The position numbers and the translations under genes were made by a program. Below are positions 1-8,458 of a stretch of 64,000 nt of DNA, in pieces. Position 1 is the stretch's first letter. Every line of letters begins with the position of its first letter. Source of the stretch: Tritrichomonas musculus (Eukaryota; Parabasalia; Tritrichomonadida; Tritrichomonadidae); NCBI GenBank assembly GCA_039105265.1, contig JAPFFF010000002.1:2356001-2420000 (forward strand). Reading direction: 5' to 3'. The notes beneath the pieces are model-generated. The model ran no database searches. It was not told where the DNA came from and saw only the letters and a program-made list of their open reading frames with translations.

Positions 1-97
1 AATCTTTTACAGTCTTTCCATCTTTTGTCTTTCTTTCTGCTTGAGTCCATCCAAATGGTACTTCAGTTTTTCGATTTCGGTCAGATGGTGCGTTCAT
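1..97 (-). CDS. 5' end of an unidentified gene running off the left edge
   Basis: An open frame begins with ATG at 97 on the minus strand and continues without a stop to the window edge, giving 32 residues. The visible start is MNAPSDRNRKTEVPFGW, followed by a lysine-rich stretch. The composition is clearly less AT-rich than the flanking DNA, which supports coding. I do not recognise the family. The rest of the gene lies outside the window. Confidence 0.4.
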   Translation of the reverse strand, partial: MNAPSDRNRKTEVPFGWTQAERKTKDGKTVKD

Positions 98-134
98 TTA
101 CCTATATTATTTGCATAAAAAGTAAACGGATTTC

Positions 135-331
135 CTTAATGACAACGATTTTCCTTAATGACAACTGAATTTATACAGTCAAAATAGATGTAATTTTTAC
201 CATATTGTGATCGTTCTTAATGACAAATAACGGCCCTTAATGACAACTAACGTTCGAATGGTGAAAATGATCAAAAACAAATATGAACTCTGATCGTTCT
301 TAATGACAATTAACGTTCGAATGGTGAAAAT
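135..331. repeat. Cluster of CTTAATGACAA repeats
   Basis: Five copies of CTTAATGACAA lie at 135-145, 154-164, 216-226, 236-246 and 299-309. The last copies sit in a longer repeated context: GATCGTTCTTAATGACAA at about 209 and 292, and TAACGTTCGAATGGTGAAAA at about 248 and 312. The array lies between the left-edge gene and a MITE-like palindrome. Its function is unknown; it may be a decayed tandem repeat. Confidence 0.6.
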
Positions 332-595
332 AGTCAATAAATATATTTATTTTTGACCGTTATGTATTAATAAAATTTTTATTTAATAAATAAATATATA
401 AACTTTTTCTATGTTTTTTTATCTTAAATTTTTTATAATTTAAAGGTTAAAATATAAAAAACTAAAAGGTCAATATTGATCGTATATATTTATTTTTCTT
501 TATAAAAATGTCATTAAGCTTTGATTTTTTTTGTCATTAACAGGATGCTATAGTCAAATTTAAAAAAATAACCAAATTTTTACGGTTATCCGCAC
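332..595. other. AT-rich intergenic stretch, nothing recognised
   Basis: Very AT-rich sequence with A and T runs and no credible open frame. I see no gene or structured RNA here. Confidence 0.5.
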
Positions 596-1076
596 GTAGA
601 CTTGTTATTTTGAGAATCGATATCAAAAACGTCACTTTTTTGCATCTGATACTCGATTATCAGTTTAAAAATCTGATATCGAGATTATCGATTATCAAGA
701 TATCAGATATGAAATGTGATATGAAAATAATTGTAGACTTGATATCAATTACCGAGATCTCGAGATCTCGAACAGATTTATCTTCTTTTATAATTGGTAT
801 TTGTGATTTTATAATATTTAAAAATATATAATATAATGTATTGATGTTTATTTTAAGATTAAAATCAATAAATACATTTTTTTTTTAAGATATATTTGAG
901 ATCAAAATACAATCATATATTTATCAAAAAGTTTAATTGAAAATTCTGATATCAAATGCTGAGAAAAAAAATTCTCGATCTCTGAAATCGATCTCGAGAA
1001 TCTGTGTATATTTATGTATCGATAACAAAAAGTCAATCAATTATCGATCTCGAGAATCGGAGAATAACAAGTCTAC
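596..1076. mobile_element. MITE-like palindromic element
   Basis: The two ends are inverted copies: GTAGACTTGTTATT starts at 596, and its complement AATAACAAGTCTAC ends at 1076. Just inside, both ends carry GAGAATCGA-type sequence, and the interior is full of ATCGAT and CTCGAGATCTCGAG palindromes. The 481-bp size, terminal inverted repeats and lack of coding fit a non-autonomous DNA transposon. No convincing target duplication is seen, so the family is open. A 73-codon open frame inside (610-831) follows the palindromes and is not believed. Confidence 0.5.
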
Positions 1077-1214
1077 TTCCGATCGCCACACCTATAAAAA
1101 AAAAAAAAATCAATGATAATTATTTGGAAATCAACGTAAAATATTTATGTTTATAAAAAAATAAACAACATATAAAAATATAAATATAAATCTTTCGCTT
1201 ATCAATAAGTCAGC

Positions 1215-2594
1215 CTAGTAAAGATCACCGAAAGATGATATGAAGGCTGACTGCGATCTCGCAATATTAATATTAACGTTAATACCATTTACCACTGATG
1301 ACTTAGAAGGATTGACAACGGAATCGCTAACATCAAAGTCAAAATTGAAATCGTCGTTATCACCAAATTCAGTAAGATAGTTCATCGAAAAACTTGGGGT
1401 AATATCAGGTATTGGCATTTCTTCATCACCGTATAATGATAAATCATATTGTTGTGATTGGTGCTTATCTTTCTTCATAAAAAGTTGCTGACTTTGAATA
1501 AGGGAATTATCAGCAATAACATTACTTTCAAAGTCAAAATTTTCATTAGGATTATGCAAATAAGTCTCTTCTAATTTTTTAAATTGAAATTCATTAGGTG
1601 GAGCAGGCGAGGTAGGTGATGTTGTTATTGATATTGATGATGGCGATGGAACTGGTGATTGATTGAAATTCATTGGCGGTAGGACTGTGAAATTTGTTGA
1701 GCTATTAACATTAAGATTTCCATTACTGAAATTAATTGGAGGTAATATATATGGTTGATTTTGAGATTGATTATTGTTATTACTACTTACAGAAGCTTGT
1801 GATGAAAAATTTGTAGCACTGGAAATCGGCATTTGTGAAAAGTAGTTTGTATGTTGTTGCAATTGGGATTGCTGAAATATTGCCGAATTATTTTGAAATA
1901 AATTTGGCTGCTGAGAAATTGATGAAGCATTTTGAGTCTGTGATATTTGAGTTTGCTGCAATTCAGTTTCTGGTAAATTAAAATTATTGATTGGCGAAAT
2001 AGGAGGAGTTACATTGCTATTTTGATTTGACTGTGTCTGCGTAAATATCATCATTGAACCTTGAACACTCTTTTTATCATCATACAGATCTTCGTCAGAT
2101 ATAAACGGCAATTGAGGTGTATGATAAATAGAATAAAAGCAACAATTTGCTGTCTCACTAGCACATCTAACAGTCCATTTTCTAAGTGTATTCTGCTCAG
2201 CAATTAATGAAGGAATAATAGCTAGAACAGCTTCTTTAGACTTAGACTTATTTTTAACAGCATCATAACCTATCTGTTGAAAGCTGTTATTAATTGATGA
2301 TTTACAACGCCCAAGAATTGTTTTAAGCTGTTGAGTATTGACACATACAAAGGGACCTGAAAAAGCAAGTCCTACGCATATTGCTCTATCATCTCTTCGG
2401 ATCGAACTATAGTCAATAAAGTTCATCAAACAAAGAATATCATTAAAAAAACAGTTGTTACGTCTATCTTTGATATGATCTTTTTGTTGCTGAATAAAAT
2501 GAACATGAAGCTGCTGAAAAGCAGACTGATCTTCACTGGAAAGTAATCCCCAGTGATTACAAGGTAACTTTATTTCATTTTGCAAAAGAGTCAT
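1215..2594 (-). CDS. Transcription-initiator-binding (IBP39-like) domain protein, Q/N-rich tail
   Basis: The first ~150 residues resemble the trichomonad initiator-binding domain: an EDQSAFQQLH helix, then DRRNNCFFNDILCLMNFID, DRAICVGLAFSGPFVCVNT and LKTILGRCKSSIN. In this family the domain binds the Inr element at transcription start sites, so a nuclear transcription role is likely. The remaining ~290 residues are rich in Gln, Asn, Ser and Pro with acidic patches near the C-terminus, like an activation or interaction tail. An in-frame ATG lies ten codons upstream at 2624. I prefer the ATG at 2594 because an Inr match (TCACT) sits 15 nt before it, the usual trichomonad spacing. Transcribed leftward, alone, with MITEs on both sides. 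Family assignment is from remembered motifs, not a search. Confidence 0.7.
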   Translation of the reverse strand: MTLLQNEIKLPCNHWGLLSSEDQSAFQQLHVHFIQQQKDHIKDRRNNCFFNDILCLMNFIDYSSIRRDDRAICVGLAFSGPFVCVNTQQLKTILGRCKSSINNSFQQIGYDAVKNKSKSKEAVLAIIPSLIAEQNTLRKWTVRCASETANCCFYSIYHTPQLPFISDEDLYDDKKSVQGSMMIFTQTQSNQNSNVTPPISPINNFNLPETELQQTQISQTQNASSISQQPNLFQNNSAIFQQSQLQQHTNYFSQMPISSATNFSSQASVSSNNNNQSQNQPYILPPINFSNGNLNVNSSTNFTVLPPMNFNQSPVPSPSSISITTSPTSPAPPNEFQFKKLEETYLHNPNENFDFESNVIADNSLIQSQQLFMKKDKHQSQQYDLSLYGDEEMPIPDITPSFSMNYLTEFGDNDDFNFDFDVSDSVVNPSKSSVVNGINVNINIARSQSAFISSFGDLY

Positions 2595-2606
2595 TCGTAA
2601 AAAACT

Positions 2607-2611
2607 AGTGA
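2607..2611 (-). promoter_or_regulatory. Inr promoter element (TCACT)
   Basis: On the minus strand the sequence TTTCACTAGTT matches the trichomonad Inr consensus TCA(+1)Py(T/A). The presumed start A is at 2609, 15 nt before the chosen ATG at 2594. The close spacing supports that start codon. Confidence 0.5.
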
Positions 2612-2735
2612 AAGTTAAAATCACGATTGCTACTTTTTCTATAAAAAAATAATCGTTTTTTAATAAAAATAATTTTTAAGTTGACGGTTTTTTATTCTAC
2701 TTTTTTACATTTTATGCTTTCATCTTTGTTATTAT

Positions 2736-2976
2736 CTAGGCTTTAAATGGTCATAGTGGACATGCCACTTTTTTCGACAGCTTAAATTTTCCTGTGATAA
2801 TAAAATGGCATATTGATTGATTAGGACATTTTAGATTTTTTGAAATAACGGATTCTTCTCAATTACATCAACTTTTTCTATGGTGGACATTTTAATGGAC
2901 ATTTCAAATTTCTCACTGAATGAAATGTGATCTAAAAAAAGTTGAGCCATGTCGATCAAACAAGGTCAAATAATTG

Positions 2977-3009
<33 letters not shown>

Positions 3010-3047
3010 TTTGCAATATCAATTTCGATTTTGGTTGATTTCGCAAA

Positions 3048-3085
<38 letters not shown>

Positions 3086-3245
3086 CAATTATTTGACCTT
3101 GTTTGATCGACATAGCTCAGAAAAATTTTAAAATTTTTTTATTTTGAGAAAGTGGACATATGTCCACAAACTGGACACGTGGACTTTAAAATATTAATTG
3201 ATCTGGACATTTTGACATCAAAATGTCCACCTATTTAAAGCCTAG
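2736..3245. mobile_element. MITE with 8-bp target duplication and a giant internal hairpin
   Basis: The element starts CTAGGCTTTAAAT (2736) and ends with the complement ATTTAAAGCCTAG (3245). It is bracketed by an exact 8-bp direct repeat GTTATTAT at 2728-2735 and 3246-3253. Inside, 2943-3120 forms a near-perfect palindrome whose arms include GTCGATCAAACAAGGTC and its complement, followed by T and A runs of roughly 30 or more. There is no coding. The 8-bp target duplication fits hAT-like, P or Merlin-type DNA transposons; the end sequence does not let me choose. Confidence 0.7.
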
Positions 3246-3253
3246 GTTATTAT

Positions 3254-3340
3254 ATACCGACAAGATGAATTCCTACCAAAAAAACAAAAGATGAAAAAAT
3301 TTCTTTTTTATTTCAAAATTGTTTTCATTCATAAAAAATT
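3254..3340. other. Short AT-rich spacer between the MITE and the foldback composite
   Basis: No gene is seen. The last 15 bases (3326-3340, CATTCATAAAAAATT) are repeated directly at 3841-3855, on the other side of the foldback composite. Confidence 0.5.
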
Positions 3341-3840
3341 ATTGTAAGAGAAAATGTGCTTATAAACCCACAAAAAGTTTAACTTTTTCTTTATTTATAA
3401 AGTCCACATAAACAAAATTTGAAACAAAAAAAAATATTTTCAATAGTTAAAAAAATAATTATATTTTAATCTTTTTATGGTACATAATTTTTACCGATAC
3501 TTACCGCCATCCGCGGGGTCTCGACTCGGCTTCGCCTCGCTCGACGCCCGCTAGGCGGTATGTAGTCTCGGTAAAAATTATGTAAAAATATAAAAAGATT
3601 AAAAATTAATATTTTTATACATATGAAAATATTTTTTTTTGTTTCAATTTTGTTTATACGACTTTATAAATAAAGAAAAAGTTAAACTTTTTGTGGGTTT
3701 ATAAGCACATTTTCTCTTATTATAAACTGGTACGCAAATTCTCGTACTATTCAAATTTGAATGACTTTTTCAAATATTGAATTGATTATTTTTTAAATTC
3801 AATGAAATTGAATAGTACGAAAATTTGCGTACCAGTTTAT
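3341..3840. mobile_element. Composite of two foldback (palindromic) elements
   Basis: Two inverted-repeat structures lie side by side. The first (3345-3719) has long arms starting AAGAGAAAATGTGCTTATAA, with a GC-rich core near 3510-3560. The second (3722-3840) has arms starting ATAAACTGGTACGCAAAT. The pair is flanked by the 15-bp direct repeat CATTCATAAAAAATT (3326-3340 and 3841-3855), which may be a target duplication. There is no open frame of note. This resembles a foldback-type transposon, or one MITE beside another; the family is unknown. Confidence 0.55.
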
Positions 3841-3855
3841 CATTCATAAAAAATT

Positions 3856-5187
3856 GACTTTTCTTTTCAAAAATAAAAAAATCAATAAATTGACAAATAT
3901 TTATCACAATTGGTATTTTATGAATAATTGATTTTATAAATAGCAAATTTCGATTGCTTATTTTGTAGACCTTTTAAACGATCAATTATTCATTGAATTT
4001 TCACAAATATTTAAAATATTTAATTGATTAATATATAAGAAAAATAAATTATATTTAAATTATATTAGAGATATTTGCAACTCAAATCTATTATTATTAT
4101 TTATTTTTGCTATTTACAAATATATATTATTTGCAAAAATAAAGAAAATTGTATTTGATAAACAGCATCTTTGAAATGTTCAGTTTTTAAACTTTTTGAA
4201 ATATTTTTCTTTTTTTTTTTGGTCAAATTTTAAATGTTTAAGCAAAGGAGCACGACTTTGGCGGTTATAGAAAATCGTCGTTTCGACTTCATATTGAAAT
4301 ATTATATAGTATATTGGTTTTTAAGCAAGTTTTATATAGACCAAAAAAAAATCTATCGTAGGAGAAAAACATTATTCATGTTTTAAAAATCTAAGTTATC
4401 AAAAAGTTTAACTTTTCAGAACTAACGTACGAATTTTAATTCTAAACGTTTTTACATGTTTGATAGAAGTGGTGTAAATACACAGATATAAATCGATTTA
4501 TCGACAAATGAAAGAAAAATATCAAAGTATAAAAATAATTCAAAAAGTTGACAAATTGAACGATAATTTATTTTCACTACTCAATTTTTTTTTTATTCAT
4601 TTTTTATTCTGAATTTACTTATGTATTTAGTTATTTTGGAAATGAAATTTCATTATATTAAAGATAATAGTCTATTTTATTATTAAAATTTAATAATAAA
4701 ATATCATAGAACCTCCAAACATCATTAAAATACATAAATATCATAATTAATTGATTTTTTCTGCAGATAAATAATTATATTTGCTTGGTATTATTATATA
4801 TAACAATTATTTGTTATTATTTTTCCGAAAACTTTGATTTTTAATAAACATAAATATTCATGAAAATATTATCTTTTCAACTCCAAAATGAAAATACTAT
4901 ATTTACTATTATAGGTAGAAATAATTACTCTTCACTCATTCAATTTTTTTGCTTCTTATTACTGCATTTTGAAGTTCGATGCCTAAATTTTAAAAAATTA
5001 ACAAATTTTGCAATTCACTTTTTGAGCCTTCAGCTCAAAAAGTGAAGAAAAATTTGTAATTCTCGCGGACACTTTTTGAATATTTTTTATTAAAAAGTTG
5101 TATAAGTAACATTATTTTAACATAAAAAGTTATGTTTTCAAAGTATTCAAAAAGTGGCCTTGCGAGAATTAATAATTAAAAAAAGGC
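3856..5187. other. AT-rich intergenic stretch with a small foldback
   Basis: No supported gene; a 61-codon open frame at 4860-5045 is dominated by low-complexity sequence. A foldback at about 5060-5170 pairs AATTCTCGCGGACACTTTTTGAAT with an imperfect complement. The motif CAAAAAGTT recurs several times, as it does elsewhere in the host DNA of this window. Confidence 0.45.
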
Positions 5188-5535
5188 GTCGACTCTCTCA
5201 AATTTTTTTTGATTGAAAAATAATTATATCTTAAAAATTAGATATTCTTTTTAATTAATAAATTTTTAAATCAATATTAAATAGAATTCGAATTCATTTA
5301 TTATATCTAAAAAATTAAAAAATTCATTATTTATTCCAAAAATCATTAAAAATAGTGTTTTTATTATGCTACTTGAGGTATTTTCTTATATTATTTACTA
5401 TTTACATTATTTATATGTAGCTTTGAAATATAATAATAATTTTTAATAAATTATATTATTGATATTCAAGAAATTATTATTTTTTTCTAAATAAAAATTT
5501 TGAATTTAAAATTGAATTAAATGTTAGTTTTTGAA
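5188..5535. repeat. Uninterrupted copy of a 348-bp repeat (empty Maverick target site)
   Basis: Matches 6251-6424 followed by 48358-48531 without any visible length difference. It contains the target word GTTTT once (5357-5361), exactly where the second copy is interrupted by the outer Maverick. It begins GTCGACTCTCTCAAATTTT. There is no coding; the repeat's own nature is unknown. Confidence 0.85.
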
Positions 5536-5779
5536 TAGGTGTGCTCAAATTTTGTAAAGTGTCAAAATAAAGTACACAAATCATTTTTTACGGTCAAATG
5601 CAACTATAATGATATATTATTAATAATTAATAGCATATATACTATTTTTTAAATAATAAATCTTGATTTACCATACATTTTTGAGATATTTTTAATTATT
5701 TTAAAATAATTTTTTAAATGCATTTTTGGTCGGAAATAGGATTTTTCTATGATTATTTTATCGCTGCTATTTATAAAAA

Positions 5780-6115
5780 GATAACTAAAAAACATGATGA
5801 AAGCCACTGAAGATGGCAAAGAATGCAAAGAATTTAAGAAAAAATAAGAATAATATGCCTAATACATCATTTTTGATGAACTAGCAGAAAAAATCGAAGT
5901 TTATGAAAATTTTATGCAAAATATCAGATAAAAATATGATATTATCCATATTATGAAGGATATTAATAATAAATATAAATAACATATACGATTTGAATTT
6001 CAAAAAGAAAATTATGAATTATGATATAATGCATAGGTCATAAAAGAAACCAAAATGGAAGAATTTAATATATTTTTCCCCAATTTCCCCGAGTATGCTT
6101 ATAATAAGTAAAAAA
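5780..6115 (+). pseudogene. Decayed coding-like stretch of unknown origin
   Basis: This stretch has a codon-like base pattern, rich in Lys, Glu, Asn and Ile, but is interrupted repeatedly. It lies between the two copies of the 348-bp repeat. No family is recognised, and whether it was a host gene or part of a mobile element cannot be told. Confidence 0.3.
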
Positions 6116-6194
6116 TTATCCGCCAAATATTCAATTGAAACTTTCTAAGAATAATTCAAATTTAAAATTTTGAATTAAAGTTTACATTCAAAAA

Positions 6195-6243
6195 ATTATA
6201 ATAACGTATTAATTCAATTTTATTTTTCATAAATAATATTATC
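6195..6243. repeat. 50-bp host repeat also present right of the outer Maverick
   Basis: The sequence around ATAACGTATTAATTCAATTT recurs nearly identically at about 48732-48780. The two copies flank the outer Maverick at different distances, so they are host repeats and not its target duplication. Confidence 0.6.
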
Positions 6244-6250
6244 AAAAGGG

Positions 6251-6424
6251 GTCGACTCTCTCAAATTTTTTTTGATTGAAAAATAATAATATCTTAAAAA
6301 TTAGATATTCTTTTTAATCAATAAATTTTTAAATCAATATTAAATAGAATTCGGATTCATTTATTATATCTAAAAAATTAAAAAATTCATTATTTATTCC
6401 AAAAATCATTAAAAATAGTGTTTT
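6251..6424. repeat. Left half of the 348-bp repeat, split by the outer Maverick
   Basis: Collinear with 5188-5361. It ends with the GTTTT target word (6420-6424), directly at the first base of the Maverick terminal repeat. Confidence 0.85.
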
Positions 6425-6677
6425 CATCAATAGTATTTGGAGTGATGTCTGGCTTACAGCCAAACATCCCTCCAAACCCCGTAGCCCATTCATTTTTTCG
6501 TCACAGTTGTAAAATTCGCGTTTTTGGATAACTTCCCAGATACTCTACTGCCCGCACTATGCTTTCGTTAAAAACACCTGTTTTTTATTAACAACGAACT
6601 TTTCACTCAGGACATTTACGTTTCATTCAATTTCACGACAAAATCATTTTTTGTCACTTCAATGTCGCCGTCCATTT
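6425..6677 (+). repeat. Outer Maverick left terminal inverted repeat
   Basis: 253 bp, complementary base for base in register with 48100-48352. It begins CATCAATAGTATTTGG. No gene lies within it. Confidence 0.9.
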
Positions 6678-6718
6678 CTGACGGGACCATTTCGGGAAAA
6701 ATGAAAGGCCAAAAATAA

Positions 6719-6985
6719 TTACTCATACAAGTGGCTTACAGCTTTTTTCAGTAAGCTTCTTACTCTCATGTCTCTGTCATACTTCTTTTGTATCTTCTCT
6801 ATGTACCGTTCATCCTTTCGGTTATCAGCATTATTGAGAACTCTACGATAATACTTTAATCTCCAGTTAATTCTCGCTAATGTATTTGTAGCAAAAGTTT
6901 TTTTCTGGTATGGCTTTCTTGTTGCTAAATGGTTTTCGGTCATGCTCTTTGCAGTCGCAAATCCTTCGGTCATGCTCTTTTCCAT
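6719..6985 (-). CDS. Small basic protein next to the outer Maverick left end
   Basis: About 88 residues from MEKSMTEGFATAKS, very rich in Lys and Arg (for example RKPYQKK, RLKYYRR, KIQKKYDRD). It lies just inside the left terminal repeat and diverges from the rightward gene starting near 7015. An upstream in-frame ATG at 7054 would overlap that neighbour, so the later start is preferred. A nucleic-acid-binding or core protein is possible from charge alone; no family is recognised. Confidence 0.4.
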   Translation of the reverse strand: MEKSMTEGFATAKSMTENHLATRKPYQKKTFATNTLARINWRLKYYRRVLNNADNRKDERYIEKIQKKYDRDMRVRSLLKKAVSHLYE

Positions 6986-7014
6986 GCGGAAAAAGTTTCT
7001 TTTACGATGCTGAA

Positions 7015-7602
7015 ATGTTCTATAAAGAAACAGCTGAATCTGAAATGGAATCACTAGAGGAGCAAGATGAAGACGTGATAGGGACAGCTAAGGGATTGAA
7101 GATATCTAAGGCGTATCAAATGTATAACTATATTGATAATACAGAATTGGATGACGAGAACGAGCTCATAATGGAACTTACAGATAGATTGTTCGAGCTA
7201 ATAAAAGCCATTGCTCCCGCATTAACTATAATCGAATATAATCGTCTAATGATTCTGTTAAGAAGCCGTTTAAGTAAAATAGTACAGCCTACTACCAGGC
7301 AAGCACTTATAGCAGATATAAATACGGCAACGAACAATAAGATACCACCAGATGCAATAATGGAAATAATAAAGGTCATGACGGCCATACGATTGGAATC
7401 TGTTGGAGAAGATTATGTATCTGGTATATTTAACTTTGCAGCAAGACAATATAGAGATTTACCGCAACAGTATAGATTCACTCCAGGCACAGTAATAGGG
7501 TTTAAGAGTAAACAAAAAGCAGAATCACTAAAGCAACAGTTTGGTACATTAAACATAAACAAAACAGCTTTCGCGAAATCGAAAATGTTACCAACTACAT
7601 AA
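7015..7602 (+). CDS. Unknown outer-Maverick protein upstream of the integrase
   Basis: About 195 residues from MFYKETAESEMESLEEQDED: an acidic N-terminus, then a helical middle (MELTDRLFELIKAIAPAL) and a basic C-terminus. It lies on the same strand just ahead of the integrase core. It could be a separate gene or an N-terminal part of the integrase region. No HHCC zinc finger is visible. No homologue is seen in the inner or third element. Confidence 0.4.
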   Translation: MFYKETAESEMESLEEQDEDVIGTAKGLKISKAYQMYNYIDNTELDDENELIMELTDRLFELIKAIAPALTIIEYNRLMILLRSRLSKIVQPTTRQALIADINTATNNKIPPDAIMEIIKVMTAIRLESVGEDYVSGIFNFAARQYRDLPQQYRFTPGTVIGFKSKQKAESLKQQFGTLNINKTAFAKSKMLPTT

Positions 7603-7636
7603 AACAGGAGCGCGTCATTCCTATATCATCGATATA

Positions 7637-8458
7637 ATGTTCGAGGATAGAGGAATTATTCCCTCCAGCAACGAAAAGGCTACCTTTTGTTATTTGTTAG
7701 CGATAAACATTAATACTCGTTTCCTGTACGCACAACTTATGAATAAGGTTATAAATGCCGCTACGAACTCGTATGGGAAAGTAAATGTGAAATCGTCACG
7801 TTCTTTCATATTAGCAATGGAAAGGTTCTATCAGCAGGGTATTATTATCAGGCACTTATACGGCGATTCAGAGAAAAGTTTCTGGTCTCCCGCAGCGACA
7901 GGCTTTTATGATAAACATAATATTGTCGATTACTGGCCGGTTCCTAGGCAGAAAAAGGTTCAGTATCCGCCATTCATGAAGACAAAAAGGAAGCTTAATG
8001 ATAAAACCGAACCGCTTCACGGTGCACTTGCCATTATGGATAGAGAGATAAGAACATTAAGGGATATGGCATACAACATGGAAGTTGATGTAATAACACC
8101 AGAGATAATGGAAATGCTTGTATCACAGTACAATAACGCTCCTCATAGCACATTAAGTAAATATGCGGGATTCCCTGTAAGCCCTGCTCAAGCTCATTCA
8201 GATATCGAACTGGAAGACTTAATTGTAAGACGTATAGCACAAGAGAATTACATGATTCGTGCAAGACCAAACTTTTATATCCCTAATGGAACAAAAGTAA
8301 AGGTCTACAACGAAAAAGATACAATGAATAAAAGGCGCAGTATTGTACAGCCGGGTGACAATGAAGTGATTGCATTCACTGAAGGCTTATACGTGGTCAA
8401 AAATAATTACAACGATGAACTACAGAGTGTGCCTAGGTGGAAGTTGCAGCCTATATAG
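7637..8458 (+). pseudogene. Outer Maverick integrase (DDE core and C-terminal domain)
   Basis: Retrovirus-like integrase of the Maverick type, which inserts element ends into host DNA. Visible blocks are the strand FCYLLAININTRFLYAQLM, the HLYGDSEKSF block, DREIRTLRDM, QYNNAPHSTLSKYAG and a C-terminal SH3/chromo-like tail ending SVPRWKLQPI. The matching blocks in the inner element are VLINVNTRFL, KCDGEKG, VIRTLRNAF and YYNNTPHNSL. The region does not look whole; about one break. Its 3' end overlaps the convergent polymerase end by 8 bp. Confidence 0.75.

Noticed and set aside
610-831. 73-codon open frame inside the first MITE-like element
   Set aside because: Follows ATATC/GATAT palindromes, has low-complexity composition, no Inr and no recognisable domain.
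2975-3085. Long T and A runs as LINE or retrocopy poly(A) tails
   Set aside because: They are the two arms of one symmetric palindrome inside a MITE with an 8-bp target duplication.
3505-3565. GC-rich core as a tRNA or other structured RNA gene
   Set aside because: It can fold, but there is no cloverleaf, anticodon arm or T-loop motif; it is the tip of a foldback element.
4860-5045. 61-codon open frame in host intergenic DNA
   Set aside because: Low complexity, overlaps a small inverted repeat, no support for expression.
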